From: Streptomyces flavidovirens DSM 40150
GTDB taxonomy: Bacteria > Actinomycetota > Actinomycetes > Streptomycetales > Streptomycetaceae
Reading direction: 5' to 3'
DNA length: 64,000 nucleotides
NCBI RefSeq assembly: GCF_000429085.1
Contig: NZ_AUBE01000017.1
Span: forward strand, 104,088-168,087
In this document: piece by piece, positions 7,945 to 17,462 of the stretch
Numbering within the stretch: position 1 is the stretch's first letter
Layout: each line of letters starts with the position of its first letter
The notes under the pieces: model-generated
What the model was told of the DNA's origin: nothing
Databases searched by the model: none
What the model saw: only the letters and a program-made list of their open reading frames with translations
Position numbers and translations under genes: made by a program

Positions 7945-7982
7945 CCTGCCCCCGCCGTTCTACTGTGAACGGCGGGGGCAGG
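7945..7982 (-). terminator. hairpin terminator of the aro operon
   Basis: CCTGCCCCCGCCGTT pairs perfectly with AACGGCGGGGGCAGG (15 bp, 8-nt loop). It lies 14 bp beyond the aroQ stop. No T-run follows, as is common in Streptomyces. Confidence 0.7.
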
Positions 7983-7996
7983 TCCAGAGTGCCCGC

Positions 7997-8437
7997 TCAG
8001 CCGTCGAGTTCCTCGGCGAGGGCGCGCAGGGCGAGCCGGTACGAGCCGATGCCGAAGCCCGCGACCGTACCGCTGGCCACGGCGGCGACCACCGAGGTGT
8101 GCCGGAATTCCTCGCGTGTGTACGGGTTCGAGATGTGCACCTCGATGAGCGGCGCGGTCCGCTGGGCCGCCGCGTCCCTCATTCCGTACGAGTAATGCGT
8201 GAAGGCACCCGGATTGAGAACAACCGGAATTGACCCGTCCGCGGCCTCGTGGAGCCAGCGGATCAGCTCGCCCTCGTCGTTCGTCTCGCGTACGTCGACG
8301 TCGAAACCGAGTTCCTTGCCGAGCCGTCCGCACTCCTCGACGAGCCCGGCGTACGACGTCGCGCCGTACACGTCGGGTTCGCGCGAGCCGAGCCTGCCGA
8401 GGTTGGGTCCGTTGAGAACGAACACCCGCCGCGTCAC
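7997..8437 (-). CDS. aroQ: type II 3-dehydroquinate dehydratase
   Basis: Dehydrates 3-dehydroquinate to 3-dehydroshikimate in the third shikimate-pathway step. The 146-residue protein has the class II signature LNGPNLGRLGSREPDVYG at the N-terminus, LNPGAFTHYS in the middle and the EVHISNPYTREEFRH substrate-binding region. The GTG at 8437 overlaps the aroB stop (GTGA). Last gene of the aroC-aroK-aroB-aroQ block, before a hairpin. Length is normal for dodecameric type II enzymes. Confidence 0.96.
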   Translation of the reverse strand: MTRRVFVLNGPNLGRLGSREPDVYGATSYAGLVEECGRLGKELGFDVDVRETNDEGELIRWLHEAADGSIPVVLNPGAFTHYSYGMRDAAAQRTAPLIEVHISNPYTREEFRHTSVVAAVASGTVAGFGIGSYRLALRALAEELDG

Positions 8438-9528
8438 TTGGACACCTCGCCGTAGGCCGCCAGCAGCACCGCCGGGTCGGGGCCTTCGAGCACGGTCGGC
8501 TTGGCGAGCCCGTCGAGGACGATGAAGCGCAGCAGGTTGCCGCGCGACTTCTTGTCGACCTTCATGTTCTCCAGGAGCTTGGGCCACTGGTCGGCGCGGT
8601 AGGTGAGCGGCAGCCCGACCGACTCCAGCACCGTGCGGTGCCGGTCGGCGGTCGCGTCGTCCAGACGGCCCGCGAGACGGCCCAGTTCGGCGGCGAAGAC
8701 CATGCCGATGGAAACAGCCGCGCCGTGGCGCCAGTTGTAACGCTCGTTCTTCTCGATGGCGTGCGCGAGGGTGTGACCGTAATTCAGAATCTCGCGCAGA
8801 CCGGATTCCTTCAGGTCGCTCGACACCACGTCGGCCTTGACCCGGATGGCGCGCTCGATCAGCTCGGCGGTGCGCGGGCCCTCGGGCGTACGGGCCGCCG
8901 CCGGGTCCTCCTCGATCAGGTCGAGGATCACCGGGTCGGCGATGAAGCCCGCCTTGATGATCTCGGCGAGGCCGCTGATGTAGTCGTTGACCGGCAGCGA
9001 GTCGAGCGCCGCCAGGTCGCACAGCACACCGGCCGGCGGGTGGAAAGCGCCGACGAGGTTCTTGCCCTCGGCGGTGTTGATGCCCGTCTTGCCGCCGACG
9101 GCCGCGTCGACCATGCCGAGCACGGTCGTCGGTACGGCGACCCAGCGCACCCCGCGCAGCCAGGTGGCGGCGACGAAACCGGCCACATCGGTGGTGGCTC
9201 CCCCGCCGACTCCGACGATCACGTCCGTACGCGTGAAGTTGGTCTGCCCGAGCGCTTTCCAGCAGTACGCCGCGACCTCGACGGTCTTGGACTCCTCGGC
9301 GTTCGGCAGCTGGATCGCGATGGCCTCGTACCCCTGGGCGGCGAGGTCCTCGCGGATCGCCTCACCGGTGCCGGCGAGCGCCTCCGGGTGCAGGACGGCG
9401 ACGCGCTTGGCCCGGTCGCCGATCAGTCCGGGCAGCTCACCGAGCAGCTGCCGGCCGACCAGCACCTCGTAGGGCTCCGCACCCTCGCTGCCGCCGATCT
9501 GGATACGGGTGACTGCCTGCTCCGTCAT
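8434..9528 (-). CDS. aroB: 3-dehydroquinate synthase
   Basis: Converts DAHP to 3-dehydroquinate with NAD and a divalent metal. The 364-residue protein has the NAD-binding GVGGGATTDVAGFVAATW region near residues 100-117 and the metal-binding GHTLAHAIE histidine motif. I chose the ATG at 9528 (MTEQAVTRIQI) because it overlaps the aroK stop (ATGA) and matches family length. The open frame upstream is out-of-frame aroK sequence. Confidence 0.96.
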   Translation of the reverse strand: MTEQAVTRIQIGGSEGAEPYEVLVGRQLLGELPGLIGDRAKRVAVLHPEALAGTGEAIREDLAAQGYEAIAIQLPNAEESKTVEVAAYCWKALGQTNFTRTDVIVGVGGGATTDVAGFVAATWLRGVRWVAVPTTVLGMVDAAVGGKTGINTAEGKNLVGAFHPPAGVLCDLAALDSLPVNDYISGLAEIIKAGFIADPVILDLIEEDPAAARTPEGPRTAELIERAIRVKADVVSSDLKESGLREILNYGHTLAHAIEKNERYNWRHGAAVSIGMVFAAELGRLAGRLDDATADRHRTVLESVGLPLTYRADQWPKLLENMKVDKKSRGNLLRFIVLDGLAKPTVLEGPDPAVLLAAYGEVSK

Positions 9529-10049
9529 GCTTCCTTCACTTCGAGTGCGTCGAGGACCGCCTGCGCGACCTCTTCGGGGGTCCGGTCGTCCGTCTCGACC
9601 ACCGCGTCGGCCACCTCGGCGTACAGATGCCGGCGCGCTTCCATCAGTTGCTTCCACTGCTGGCGCGGGTTGACGGCCAGCAGCGGGCGGGCGGTGTTGA
9701 GCCCGACGCGCTTGATCGCCTCGGTCACGTTCATGGAGAGGTAGACGACGGGGAGCCCGGCCAGGGCCGCACGGGTGCCGTCGTCGAGTACGGCGCCGCC
9801 GCCGAGCGCCAGCACGCCCGTGTGCCCGGCGAGCGCCGCCTTCACGGCCTCCCGCTCCAGTTCACGGAAGCGCGCCTCGCCCTCGTCGACGAAGATCTCG
9901 GCGATCGGCCGGCCCTCGGCCTCGACGATGTCGGCGTCGGTGTCCCGGTACGCCACGCCCAGCCGCTCGGCGAGCAGCGCACCGACCGTTGACTTGCCGA
10001 CGCCCATGGGCCCGACGAGTACGACGACCGGCCCGTCTGTCGCACTCAC
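9525..10049 (-). CDS. aroK: shikimate kinase
   Basis: Phosphorylates shikimate at the 3-hydroxyl. The 174-residue P-loop kinase has Walker A GPMGVGKST near residue 12, a DTDADIVEAEG substrate-binding segment, the FRELE motif and the GGGAVLD loop. The GTG at 10049 overlaps the aroC stop (GTGA). Normal length. Confidence 0.96.
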   Translation of the reverse strand: MSATDGPVVVLVGPMGVGKSTVGALLAERLGVAYRDTDADIVEAEGRPIAEIFVDEGEARFRELEREAVKAALAGHTGVLALGGGAVLDDGTRAALAGLPVVYLSMNVTEAIKRVGLNTARPLLAVNPRQQWKQLMEARRHLYAEVADAVVETDDRTPEEVAQAVLDALEVKEA

Positions 10050-11230
10050 CGGACGACCAGGGTGTCGAGGTAGCTCCGCACATTGCGCCGGGTCTCACCC
10101 ACGCTGTCGCCGCCGAACTTCTCCGCGACCGCGTCCGCGAGGACGAGCGCGACCATGGCCTCGGCCACGATCCCGGCCGCCGGTACGGCGCACACGTCGG
10201 AACGCTGGTGGTGCGCGGCTGCGACCTCGCCGGTGGCCGTGTCGATGGTGGCGAGGGCGCGCGGCACGGTCGCGATGGGCTTCATCGCGGCCCGTACGCG
10301 CAGCAGCTCACCGGTGGACATGCCGCCTTCGGTGCCGCCGGCGCGTCCGGAGGTACGGCGTACACCGTCGGCGGTCGGCACGATCTCGTCATGGGCCTTC
10401 GAGCCGGGCACGCGCGCGAGGTCGAAGCCGTCACCGACCTCGACCCCCTTGATCGCCTGGATGCCCATCAGCGCGGCGGCGAGCCGGGCGTCGAGCCGGC
10501 GGTCCCAGTGCACGAACGACCCGAGCCCGACGGGCACGTTGTACGCCAGTACCTCGACGACACCGCCCAGCGTGTCGCCGTCCTTGTGGGCCTGGTCGAT
10601 CTCGGCCACCATCGCCTTCGACGCGTCGGCGTCCAGGCAGCGCACCGGGTCCTCGTCGAGCTTCGCCTCGTCGGCGGGCACGGGCAGCACGCCGTACGGC
10701 GCCTTGGCGGAAGCCAGCTCCACGACGTGCGACACGATCTCGACGCCGGTGGTCTGCTTCAGGTACGACCGGGCGACGGTGCCGAGCGCGACACGGGCCG
10801 CGGTCTCGCGGGCACTCGCCCGCTCCAGGACCGGCCGGGCCTCGTCCAGGGCGTACTTCTGCATACCCGCGAGGTCGGCGTGTCCGGGGCGCGGGCGGGT
10901 CAGCGGCGCGTTGCGCGCCAGCTTGGCCAGCTCCTCGGGGTCGACCGGGTCGGCCGACATGACCTGCTCCCACTTGGGCCACTCGGTGTTGCCCACCATG
11001 ATCGCGACGGGGCCGCCCATGGTCAGGCCGTGCCGTACGCCGCCGAGGAAGGTCACCTCGTCCTGCTCGAACTTCATACGCGCACCGCGCCCATAGCCGA
11101 GCCGCCGCCGGGCGAGCGCGTCCGCCACCATCTCCGTGGTGACGGGGACACCGGAGGGAAGGCCCTCCAGCGTCGCGACGAGTGCGGGACCGTGGGATTC
11201 CCCCGCGGTCAGCCAGCGCAACCTGCTCAA
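10046..11230 (-). CDS. aroC: chorismate synthase
   Basis: Performs the FMN-dependent final step, making chorismate, which pabB in this window also uses. The 394-residue protein starts LRWLTAGESHGPALVATLEG and contains the family GRASARETAARV-like region (here ERASARETAARVA). The start is TTG at 11230, supported by GAGGAG 5 nt upstream. A nearby ATG is out of frame. First gene of the aroC-K-B-Q block. In the 197 bp upstream there is only a short direct repeat (GACGCCTTGA, 11394-11421). Confidence 0.95.
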   Translation of the reverse strand: MSRLRWLTAGESHGPALVATLEGLPSGVPVTTEMVADALARRRLGYGRGARMKFEQDEVTFLGGVRHGLTMGGPVAIMVGNTEWPKWEQVMSADPVDPEELAKLARNAPLTRPRPGHADLAGMQKYALDEARPVLERASARETAARVALGTVARSYLKQTTGVEIVSHVVELASAKAPYGVLPVPADEAKLDEDPVRCLDADASKAMVAEIDQAHKDGDTLGGVVEVLAYNVPVGLGSFVHWDRRLDARLAAALMGIQAIKGVEVGDGFDLARVPGSKAHDEIVPTADGVRRTSGRAGGTEGGMSTGELLRVRAAMKPIATVPRALATIDTATGEVAAAHHQRSDVCAVPAAGIVAEAMVALVLADAVAEKFGGDSVGETRRNVRSYLDTLVVR

Positions 11231-11427
11231 CGGTGCTCCTCATGCTCGCGCCTGGAACTGCGACGGCGCGACCGGGTGCGCGGCCCTGGCCCGCCACCCC
11301 TGATCCTCCCACGACCGGACCGTGAACCGGCCGCCGGTCCATAAGACGGACGGCATTCTCACTTCGCGGGATGCCGACGGGATCTGCCGGGGGCGCCTTG
11401 AGACGCCTTGAGACGCCTCCGCGGACC

Positions 11428-12270
11428 CTAGTGGGCGGCGAGCGCGTGTTCCCCGGCGGCCCGCATGACGGCGAGCGGCGCGGTGGCGCGACCCGTCATC
11501 TGCCGCACTTGGAGCACGGCCTGGTGCACGAGCAGGTCGAGGCCGCCGACGACCGCGCCGCCGCGCGCGGACCACGCGGCGGCGAGTGCGGTCGGCCACG
11601 GGTCGTACAGCACGTCGAAAAGCGTGCCGGGGCTGTCCGGCACGGCCTCGGCGAGGGCGTCGGTGGTGCCGGCCGGGGTGGTGGCGACGACGAGCGGCGC
11701 GTCGAACGCCCGGTGCGCCTGCGCCCAGTCGGCGATGCGTACGTCGACTCCGAGCCGCTCGCCCCACTGCCGCATCTCGTCGGCGCGGGCGGAACTGCGG
11801 ACGTACGCGGTGACCGGGCCGGTGCACAGGCGGGAGAGCGCGGCGAGGGCGGACGAGGCGGTGGCTCCGGCGCCGAGGACCGCGGCGGAGCCGACCGTCT
11901 CGATGCCGCGCTCGCGCAGGGCGGCGATCATGCCGGGGATGTCGGTGTTGTCGCCGAGGCGCCGGCCGTCCTCGGTGAAGACGACGGTGTTGACCGCCTC
12001 GACGGAGGCCGCCGTGTCGCTGATCTCGTCGAGCAGCGGGATGACGGCCCGCTTGAGCGGCATGGTCAGGGACAGACCGGCCCACGACTCGTCGAGCTCC
12101 CCGAAGAAGCCGGGCAGACCGGCCTCGTCCACCTCGAAACGGTCGTACGACCAGTGGGCGAGGCCGAGTTCCCGGTACGCCGCGCGATGCAGCACCGGGG
12201 AGAGGGAGTGGGCGATGGGCGACCCGAGGACCGCTGCCCTGCGGGCGTCAGTCGCTGCCCTGGCTTGCAT
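11428..12270 (-). CDS. aroE: shikimate dehydrogenase
   Basis: NADPH-dependent reduction of 3-dehydroshikimate to shikimate. The 280-residue protein has the N-terminal substrate motif LGSPIAHSLSP, Lys in TMPLKRA, VNTVVF, and the nucleotide loop VLGAGATASSA, with a VVGGLDLLVHQA C-terminus. The ATG at 12270 lies inside the 3' end of mltG (23-bp overlap), so mltG and aroE are coupled. The window therefore encodes AroB, AroQ, AroE, AroK and AroC of the shikimate pathway. The DAHP and EPSP synthase genes are not seen. Confidence 0.95.
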   Translation of the reverse strand: MQARAATDARRAAVLGSPIAHSLSPVLHRAAYRELGLAHWSYDRFEVDEAGLPGFFGELDESWAGLSLTMPLKRAVIPLLDEISDTAASVEAVNTVVFTEDGRRLGDNTDIPGMIAALRERGIETVGSAAVLGAGATASSALAALSRLCTGPVTAYVRSSARADEMRQWGERLGVDVRIADWAQAHRAFDAPLVVATTPAGTTDALAEAVPDSPGTLFDVLYDPWPTALAAAWSARGGAVVGGLDLLVHQAVLQVRQMTGRATAPLAVMRAAGEHALAAH

Positions 12271-13882
12271 CGAACTTGTCCTTCAGCTTCAGGAACTCGG
12301 CGTGCGTCTTGGCGAATTCGGTCTTGTTCAGGCCGTCGGTCGCCACGAAGTACAGCCAGCCGTCCTTCGTCGGATTCAGTGCGGCCGCGAGAGCTTCGTT
12401 GCCGGGGTTGCTGATGGGTCCGGGGGTGAGGCCCCTCTGCGTGTACGTGTTGTACGGATCCATGTTGCTGTTGATCTCGGATTCGCTGATCTTGATTTCG
12501 CTCTGACCCTTCAGGTAATTGAAGGCCGAGTCGAACTGGAGCAGCTGATTCGTTTCCGTATTGGTGGGCTTGAGGCGGTTGTACACGACCTCGCCCATCT
12601 TGCGGAAATCGTCGTGCGTTTTGCCTTCTACCTGCACAAGGCTGGCGACCGTGACGAGATCCAGCGGAGATTCGAGACCGAGCCTCTCGGCCTCCGCTTC
12701 GACGTTCGCGGAAGCGTATTGCCCCTTGGCCCGCGCGACCATTTCCTTGAGTACGGATTTCGGCGTCGACTTTCCGCCGATGTCGTAACGCGACGGGTAA
12801 AGGAAGCCCTCCAGCGGGTCCTTGATGTCGGGGTCGTCGTTGGCCCATTCGGGGAGCCCGAGATCCTTGAACTCCTTCTTGGCCACGTCCTCAGTGGTAC
12901 CGCGATCGACCTTGAGCTTCTTGTCGATCTCCTCGTAGATCACGACGTTCCGCTGGCCCTCCTTGACGATGAGGGCGTTCAGGTTCGACGGGTTGATCAT
13001 GAGTTCGACGGCAGCCTTGCCGGACATCTCCTTCTTCATCGGGTAGACGCCGGGCTGAATTCCCTGACTCTTCGGGTTCGCCGTCGCCGCCGAGACGAAG
13101 GCGCCCGAGCTCTTGACCACACCCTTGCGGGCGAGAATGCTGCCGATCTGGCCAAGACCCGCGCCCTTGGGGACCTCGACCTCGACGGAACCGGTGCCGG
13201 TGCCCTCGAAGTCGGCCGGGGCTCCGAACTGGTCCTGGTAGAACTGGTATCCGAAGTAGCCGATGCCGCCCACGCCGCCCGCCAGGACCACCACGACGAA
13301 GAGGCAGGCCGTGCCGTTGCGGCTTTTCTTCTTTTTGGACTTGCCACCGCGGCGGTCACCGCCGCCCCGGCCGCGCCGGGACTCGCGTGGCTCGTCGCCG
13401 TCGTCGCGGTCGTCGCCACCGGTGAAGAACGGGTGCTCTTCGGGGGCTTCGGCCTCGGCTTCCCACTCGGGGGCCTGGTCCGGCTCGGGGGCCCGGCGCT
13501 GGTTCGGGGGCTGCGGCGGGGGGTAGGCGTCCGGCGCGGCGTAGTAGTCGCTCTCGCCGGCGCCGTAGGCGGGCTGCTGGCCGGCGTACGGGTCGGCCGC
13601 CGGATTCATGCCGTACGGCACCGGCTCCTGCTGCTGGGCCGTGTCCCAGCCGGCGCTGTGGCCGTACTGCTGCTGGTCCGGGTGGCCGGGCTGCTGCCCG
13701 TGCTGATGCGGGTGCTGGTGCTGCCGGCCGTCGTAGTACGGCTGCTGCTGTTGCGGCTCCTGCTGGTAGTGCTGTGGCTGACCACCGTACGGAGCCTGCT
13801 GCCCTGCCCATCCCTGGTCCCCGTACAACGGGTCCTCGGGATGCCACGGTTCGTGGCCTGCGCCCCGGCCATACTCAGTCAT
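12248..13882 (-). CDS. mltG: endolytic murein transglycosylase MltG with long low-complexity N-terminus
   Basis: MltG cleaves nascent glycan strands in the membrane and limits their length. The 544-residue protein has a cytoplasmic Gln/Pro/His-rich region (about 1-150), an acidic then Lys/Arg-rich stretch, one transmembrane helix (about 191-212), and a YceG-like extracytoplasmic domain with ASLVQVEGKT and FDSAFNY motifs. The catalytic Glu is most likely the Glu of QVEG, aligned with the second acidic residue of the usual ASIVEKE. I chose ATG 13882 (MTEYGRGAGHE) with GGGG just upstream. Lies between ruvX and aroE on the same strand. Confidence 0.93.
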   Translation of the reverse strand: MTEYGRGAGHEPWHPEDPLYGDQGWAGQQAPYGGQPQHYQQEPQQQQPYYDGRQHQHPHQHGQQPGHPDQQQYGHSAGWDTAQQQEPVPYGMNPAADPYAGQQPAYGAGESDYYAAPDAYPPPQPPNQRRAPEPDQAPEWEAEAEAPEEHPFFTGGDDRDDGDEPRESRRGRGGGDRRGGKSKKKKSRNGTACLFVVVVLAGGVGGIGYFGYQFYQDQFGAPADFEGTGTGSVEVEVPKGAGLGQIGSILARKGVVKSSGAFVSAATANPKSQGIQPGVYPMKKEMSGKAAVELMINPSNLNALIVKEGQRNVVIYEEIDKKLKVDRGTTEDVAKKEFKDLGLPEWANDDPDIKDPLEGFLYPSRYDIGGKSTPKSVLKEMVARAKGQYASANVEAEAERLGLESPLDLVTVASLVQVEGKTHDDFRKMGEVVYNRLKPTNTETNQLLQFDSAFNYLKGQSEIKISESEINSNMDPYNTYTQRGLTPGPISNPGNEALAAALNPTKDGWLYFVATDGLNKTEFAKTHAEFLKLKDKFDASQGSD

Positions 13883-14010
13883 CAAACCCCATAGTGTGCC
13901 GCGAGGCGGTGGCTGCTTCGCGCGTGGGGGCACGGCATCCGTTCCGCCTCTTCTTTGTGCGGCCGCTGTTCGAACACCGCCGCATCGCGCGGAACGTTAC
14001 CGTATCGCGA

Positions 14011-14475
14011 TCAGACAACCACTTCGACGCCCTCTCCCGGGGGAAGGCCTGAGACCCGTTCGGCCTCCAGAGCGTTCTGAAGGATGACAATTGCCGCCGC
14101 CTGGTCGATGACAGATCTGCCCTTCTTGGACTTCACGCCCGAAGCGCGCAGTCCCTGACTGGCCGTCACTGTGGTCATCCTCTCGTCGACAAGTCGCACC
14201 GGAACCGGTGCGATGCCGCGAGCGAGCTCCTGGGCGAATGCCCGGACCTTGACGGCCGCCGGCCCCTCGCCCCCGCTGAGGGAGCGAGGAAGGCCGACCA
14301 CGACCTCGATCGGTTCGTACTCCTCGACGAGCTGCTTCAACCGCCGGTGGGCGGCCGGGACGTCACGCCCCGGCACGGTCTCCACCGGCGTGGCGAGCAC
14401 CCCGTCGGGGTCGCACGAGGCGACCCCTATCCGGGCGTCCCCGACGTCGATCGCGAGGCGACGGCCGCGTCGCAT
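14011..14475 (-). CDS. ruvX: Holliday junction resolvase-like / rRNA-processing nuclease RuvX (YqgF)
   Basis: A 154-residue RNase H-fold protein with IDVGDARIGVASCDPDG at the N-terminus, VVGLPRSLSGGEG, VDERMTT (catalytic Glu/Asp region) and DQAAAIVILQNAL at the C-terminus. The family processes 16S rRNA 5' ends and has been proposed to resolve Holliday junctions. The ATG at 14475 overlaps the alaS stop by one base (TGATG), the common alaS-ruvX-mltG order. Confidence 0.95.
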   Translation of the reverse strand: MRRGRRLAIDVGDARIGVASCDPDGVLATPVETVPGRDVPAAHRRLKQLVEEYEPIEVVVGLPRSLSGGEGPAAVKVRAFAQELARGIAPVPVRLVDERMTTVTASQGLRASGVKSKKGRSVIDQAAAIVILQNALEAERVSGLPPGEGVEVVV

Positions 14476-17144
14476 CAGGCGCTCTCGCCGACCGCGCGTT
14501 CGACGGCGGCCACGGCGTCGCCGATGGCCTCCGGGTTCTGGCCGCCGCCCTGGGCGACGTCCGGCTTGCCGCCACCGCCGCCGCCGAGGGTCTTGGCGGC
14601 CGTACGGACCAGGTCGCCGGCCTTGAGACCGCGCTCGCGGGCGGCCTCGTTGGTGGCGATGACGGTCAGTGGGCGGCCGTTGGCTGTGGTGAACAGCGCC
14701 ACGACCGTCGGGCGGTCACTCGGGGTACGGCCCCGTACGTCCAGGACGAGCCGGCGCAGGTCGTCGGCCGATGTACCGTCCGGCACCTGACCGGTGACGA
14801 CCGCTACGCCCCGCACGTCCTTGGCACCGGCGGCGAGACCCGCGGCGGCCTGGAGGACCTTCTCCGCGCGGAACTTCTCGATCTCCTTCTCGGCGTCCTT
14901 GAGCTTGGCGAGCATCCCGGAGATCTTCTCCGGCAGCTCCTCCGGACGGCCCTTGACCAGCTCCTGGAGCTGGGCGACGACCGTGTGCTCACGAGCCAGG
15001 AAGTTGTATGCGTCGACGCCGACCAGGGCCTCGATGCGCCGCACGCCGGAGCCGATCGACGACTCGCCGAGCAGCTTCACCAGACCGAGCTGGGCGGTGT
15101 TGTGGACATGCGTACCGCCGCACAGCTCCTTGGAGAAGTCGCCGATGGTCACGACGCGCACGCGCTCGCCGTACTTCTCTCCGAACTCCGCGATGGCGCC
15201 CTGCTTCTTGGCCTCGTCGATCGACATGACCTCGGCCTGGACGTCGAGTTCACGGGCGAGCACTTCGTTGATCTTGTGCTCGACGTCGGTGAGGACGGTG
15301 CCCGGTACGGCGTTCGGGGAGCCGAAGTCGAAGCGGAAGCGACCCGGCGCGTTCTCCGAACCGGCCTGGGCGGCGGTCGGGCCGAGCGCGTCGCGCAGCG
15401 CCTGGTGCGTGAGGTGCGTGGCGCTGTGGGCGCGGGCGATGGCGCGGCGGCGCTTGAGGTCGATGGCGGCGTAGGCGGAGGCGCCCACGGTCACCTCACC
15501 GACCTGGACGGAGCCCTTGTGGACGGAGACGCCCGGCACCGGCTGCTGTACGTCGCGCACCTGGATGATGGCGCCCGTGTCCAGCTTGATGCGGCCGGTG
15601 TCGGCCTGCTGGCCGCCGCCCTCGGCGTAGAACGGCGTGCGGTCCAGGATGACCTCGACCTCGTCGCCCTCGGTGGCGGCCGGCGAGGGCAGCCCGTCCA
15701 CGAGCAGGCCGACGATGGTCGACTCGCCCTCGGTGTGGGTGTAGCCGGTGAACTCCGTGGTGCCGGAGGTGTCGGCGACCTCGCGGTAGGCGGAGACGTC
15801 GGCGTGGCCGGTCTTCTTGGCCCTGGCGTCGGCCTTGGCCCGGTCCCGCTGCTCCTTCATCAGGCGGCGGAAACCGTCCTCGTCCACGGACAGGCCCTGC
15901 TCGGCGGCCATCTCCAGGGTGAGGTCGATCGGGAAGCCCCAGGTGTCGTGGAGCAGGAACGCCTTGTCGCCGGGCAGGACCTTGCCGCCGGCGGCCTTGG
16001 TCTCGCTCACGGCCGTGTCGAGGATGTTCGTGCCGCCCTTGAGGGCCTTCGTGAACGCGGCCTCCTCGGCGAGGGCGACGGTCTCGATGCGCTTGCGCTC
16101 GGTCAGGAGCTCCGGGTACTGCTGCCCCATCGACGTGATCACGGTGTCGACGAGCTCGGCGACGACGGGACCGGTGGCGCCCAGGAGACGCATGTTGCGG
16201 ATGGCGCGGCGCATGATGCGGCGCAGCACGTAGCCGCGACCCTCGTTGCCGGGGGTGACGCCGTCGCCGATGAGCATCACCGACGTACGCATGTGGTCGG
16301 TGACGACGCGCAGCGAGACGTCGGAGGCGTGGTCGGCGCCGTAGCGGACACCGGTCAGCTCGGTGGCCTTGTCGATGACCACCATCGAGGTGTCGATCTC
16401 GTAGATGTTCTGTACGTCCTGGAGGATCATCGCCAGGCGTTCGAGACCGAGGCCTGTGTCGATGTTCTTCGACGGCAGGTCACCGAGGATCGGGAAGTCT
16501 TCCTTGCCGTCGCCGGCGCCCCGCTCGTACTGCATGAAGACCAGGTTCCAGATCTCCACGTACCGCTCGTCGTTGACGGCCGGGCCGCCCTCGACGCCGA
16601 AGGCCGGGCCACGGTCGTAGTTGATCTCGGAGCACGGGCCGCACGGTCCGGGCACGCCCATGGACCAGAAGTTGTCCTTCTTGCCCAGGCGCTGGATGCG
16701 CTCGGCCGGTACGCCGATCTTGTCGCGCCAGATCTGCTCGGCCTCGTCGTCGTCGAGGTAGACCGTGATCCACAGCCGCTCGGGGTCGAGGCCGTAGCCG
16801 CCGTCCGCCACGGAGCTGGTGAGCAGCTCCCAGGCGTACTCGATGGCGCCTTCCTTGAAGTAGTCGCCGAACGAGAAGTTGCCGCACATCTGGAAGAACG
16901 TGCCGTGGCGGGTGGTCTTGCCGACCTCTTCGATGTCCGGCGTACGCACGCACTTCTGCACGCTGGTGACGCGCGGGGCGGGCGGCTTGACCTCGCCGAG
17001 GAAGTACGGCTTGAAGGGCACCATGCCCGCGGGGACCAGCAGCAGGGTCGGGTCGTCCGCGATGAGCGACGCCGAAGGCACGACGTTGTGTCCGCGCTCC
17101 TCGAAGAAGCGCAGCCAGCGGCGGCGGATTTCAGCCGACTCCAT
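14475..17144 (-). CDS. alaS: alanyl-tRNA synthetase
   Basis: Charges tRNA-Ala and edits Ser/Gly mischarging. The 889-residue protein has the class II catalytic core at the N-terminus (FFEERGH, GTFFQMCGNFSFGDYFKEGAI), the editing-domain HSATHLTHQAL zinc/His motif, the CGGTHVHNT motif and the C-terminal C-Ala domain with its Gly-rich GGGGGGKPDVAQGGG stretch. The ATG at 17144 overlaps the stop of the small upstream gene (TGATG-type). Full length. Confidence 0.98.
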   Translation of the reverse strand: MESAEIRRRWLRFFEERGHNVVPSASLIADDPTLLLVPAGMVPFKPYFLGEVKPPAPRVTSVQKCVRTPDIEEVGKTTRHGTFFQMCGNFSFGDYFKEGAIEYAWELLTSSVADGGYGLDPERLWITVYLDDDEAEQIWRDKIGVPAERIQRLGKKDNFWSMGVPGPCGPCSEINYDRGPAFGVEGGPAVNDERYVEIWNLVFMQYERGAGDGKEDFPILGDLPSKNIDTGLGLERLAMILQDVQNIYEIDTSMVVIDKATELTGVRYGADHASDVSLRVVTDHMRTSVMLIGDGVTPGNEGRGYVLRRIMRRAIRNMRLLGATGPVVAELVDTVITSMGQQYPELLTERKRIETVALAEEAAFTKALKGGTNILDTAVSETKAAGGKVLPGDKAFLLHDTWGFPIDLTLEMAAEQGLSVDEDGFRRLMKEQRDRAKADARAKKTGHADVSAYREVADTSGTTEFTGYTHTEGESTIVGLLVDGLPSPAATEGDEVEVILDRTPFYAEGGGQQADTGRIKLDTGAIIQVRDVQQPVPGVSVHKGSVQVGEVTVGASAYAAIDLKRRRAIARAHSATHLTHQALRDALGPTAAQAGSENAPGRFRFDFGSPNAVPGTVLTDVEHKINEVLARELDVQAEVMSIDEAKKQGAIAEFGEKYGERVRVVTIGDFSKELCGGTHVHNTAQLGLVKLLGESSIGSGVRRIEALVGVDAYNFLAREHTVVAQLQELVKGRPEELPEKISGMLAKLKDAEKEIEKFRAEKVLQAAAGLAAGAKDVRGVAVVTGQVPDGTSADDLRRLVLDVRGRTPSDRPTVVALFTTANGRPLTVIATNEAARERGLKAGDLVRTAAKTLGGGGGGKPDVAQGGGQNPEAIGDAVAAVERAVGESA

Positions 17145-17455
17145 CAGTGGTCCTCATTCCGGTTGTACGAATGCTTGTTGTGGTCGAGAGCAGCGACGCG
17201 GCGGTGCTCGATGACTTTGGGGTCGTTGTGCGCTTCGAGGCCGAGGGCTTCGCCGAGTTCGGCTTCGCGCTGCGCCATTCCCGCCTTGACGTCGAGCGCG
17301 AAGTCCTTGAGCCGGTGGCCTGCTTCGATCGCCTTTTCGGCGGCCTGCGCGGCGAGGCTCTCGGGCGTCAGCTGCTTGAGCTTGCGGTTGACCTTGGTGG
17401 TGGCCCACACGCCGGCGGCGGCGCCTGCCGTGAACCAGAACGTACGGCGGAACAT
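17144..17455 (-). CDS. small membrane-associated protein, DUF6167-like
   Basis: A 103-residue protein with a hydrophobic N-terminus (FRRTFWFTAGAAAGVWATTKV), then a charged helical region (about 25-75) and a His/Asn-rich tail. It resembles the DUF6167 proteins that sit next to alaS in Streptomyces. Function unknown. Its stop overlaps the alaS start, and the DUF948-like gene ends 7 bp upstream, so the three are likely one transcript. Confidence 0.75.
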   Translation of the reverse strand: MFRRTFWFTAGAAAGVWATTKVNRKLKQLTPESLAAQAAEKAIEAGHRLKDFALDVKAGMAQREAELGEALGLEAHNDPKVIEHRRVAALDHNKHSYNRNEDH

Positions 17456-17462
17456 TGCGGCT

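Noticed and set aside
11394..11421. A short GACGCCTTGA direct repeat upstream of the aroE stop.
   Set aside because: Only about 2.5 units long. It fits ordinary intergenic drift and has no visible regulatory context.
12248..13882. Apparent loss of the MltG catalytic glutamate (ASLVQVEG in place of ASIVEKE).
   Set aside because: The second Glu of the motif is kept, and actinobacterial MltGs, as I recall them, have Gln at the first position, so activity is plausible.
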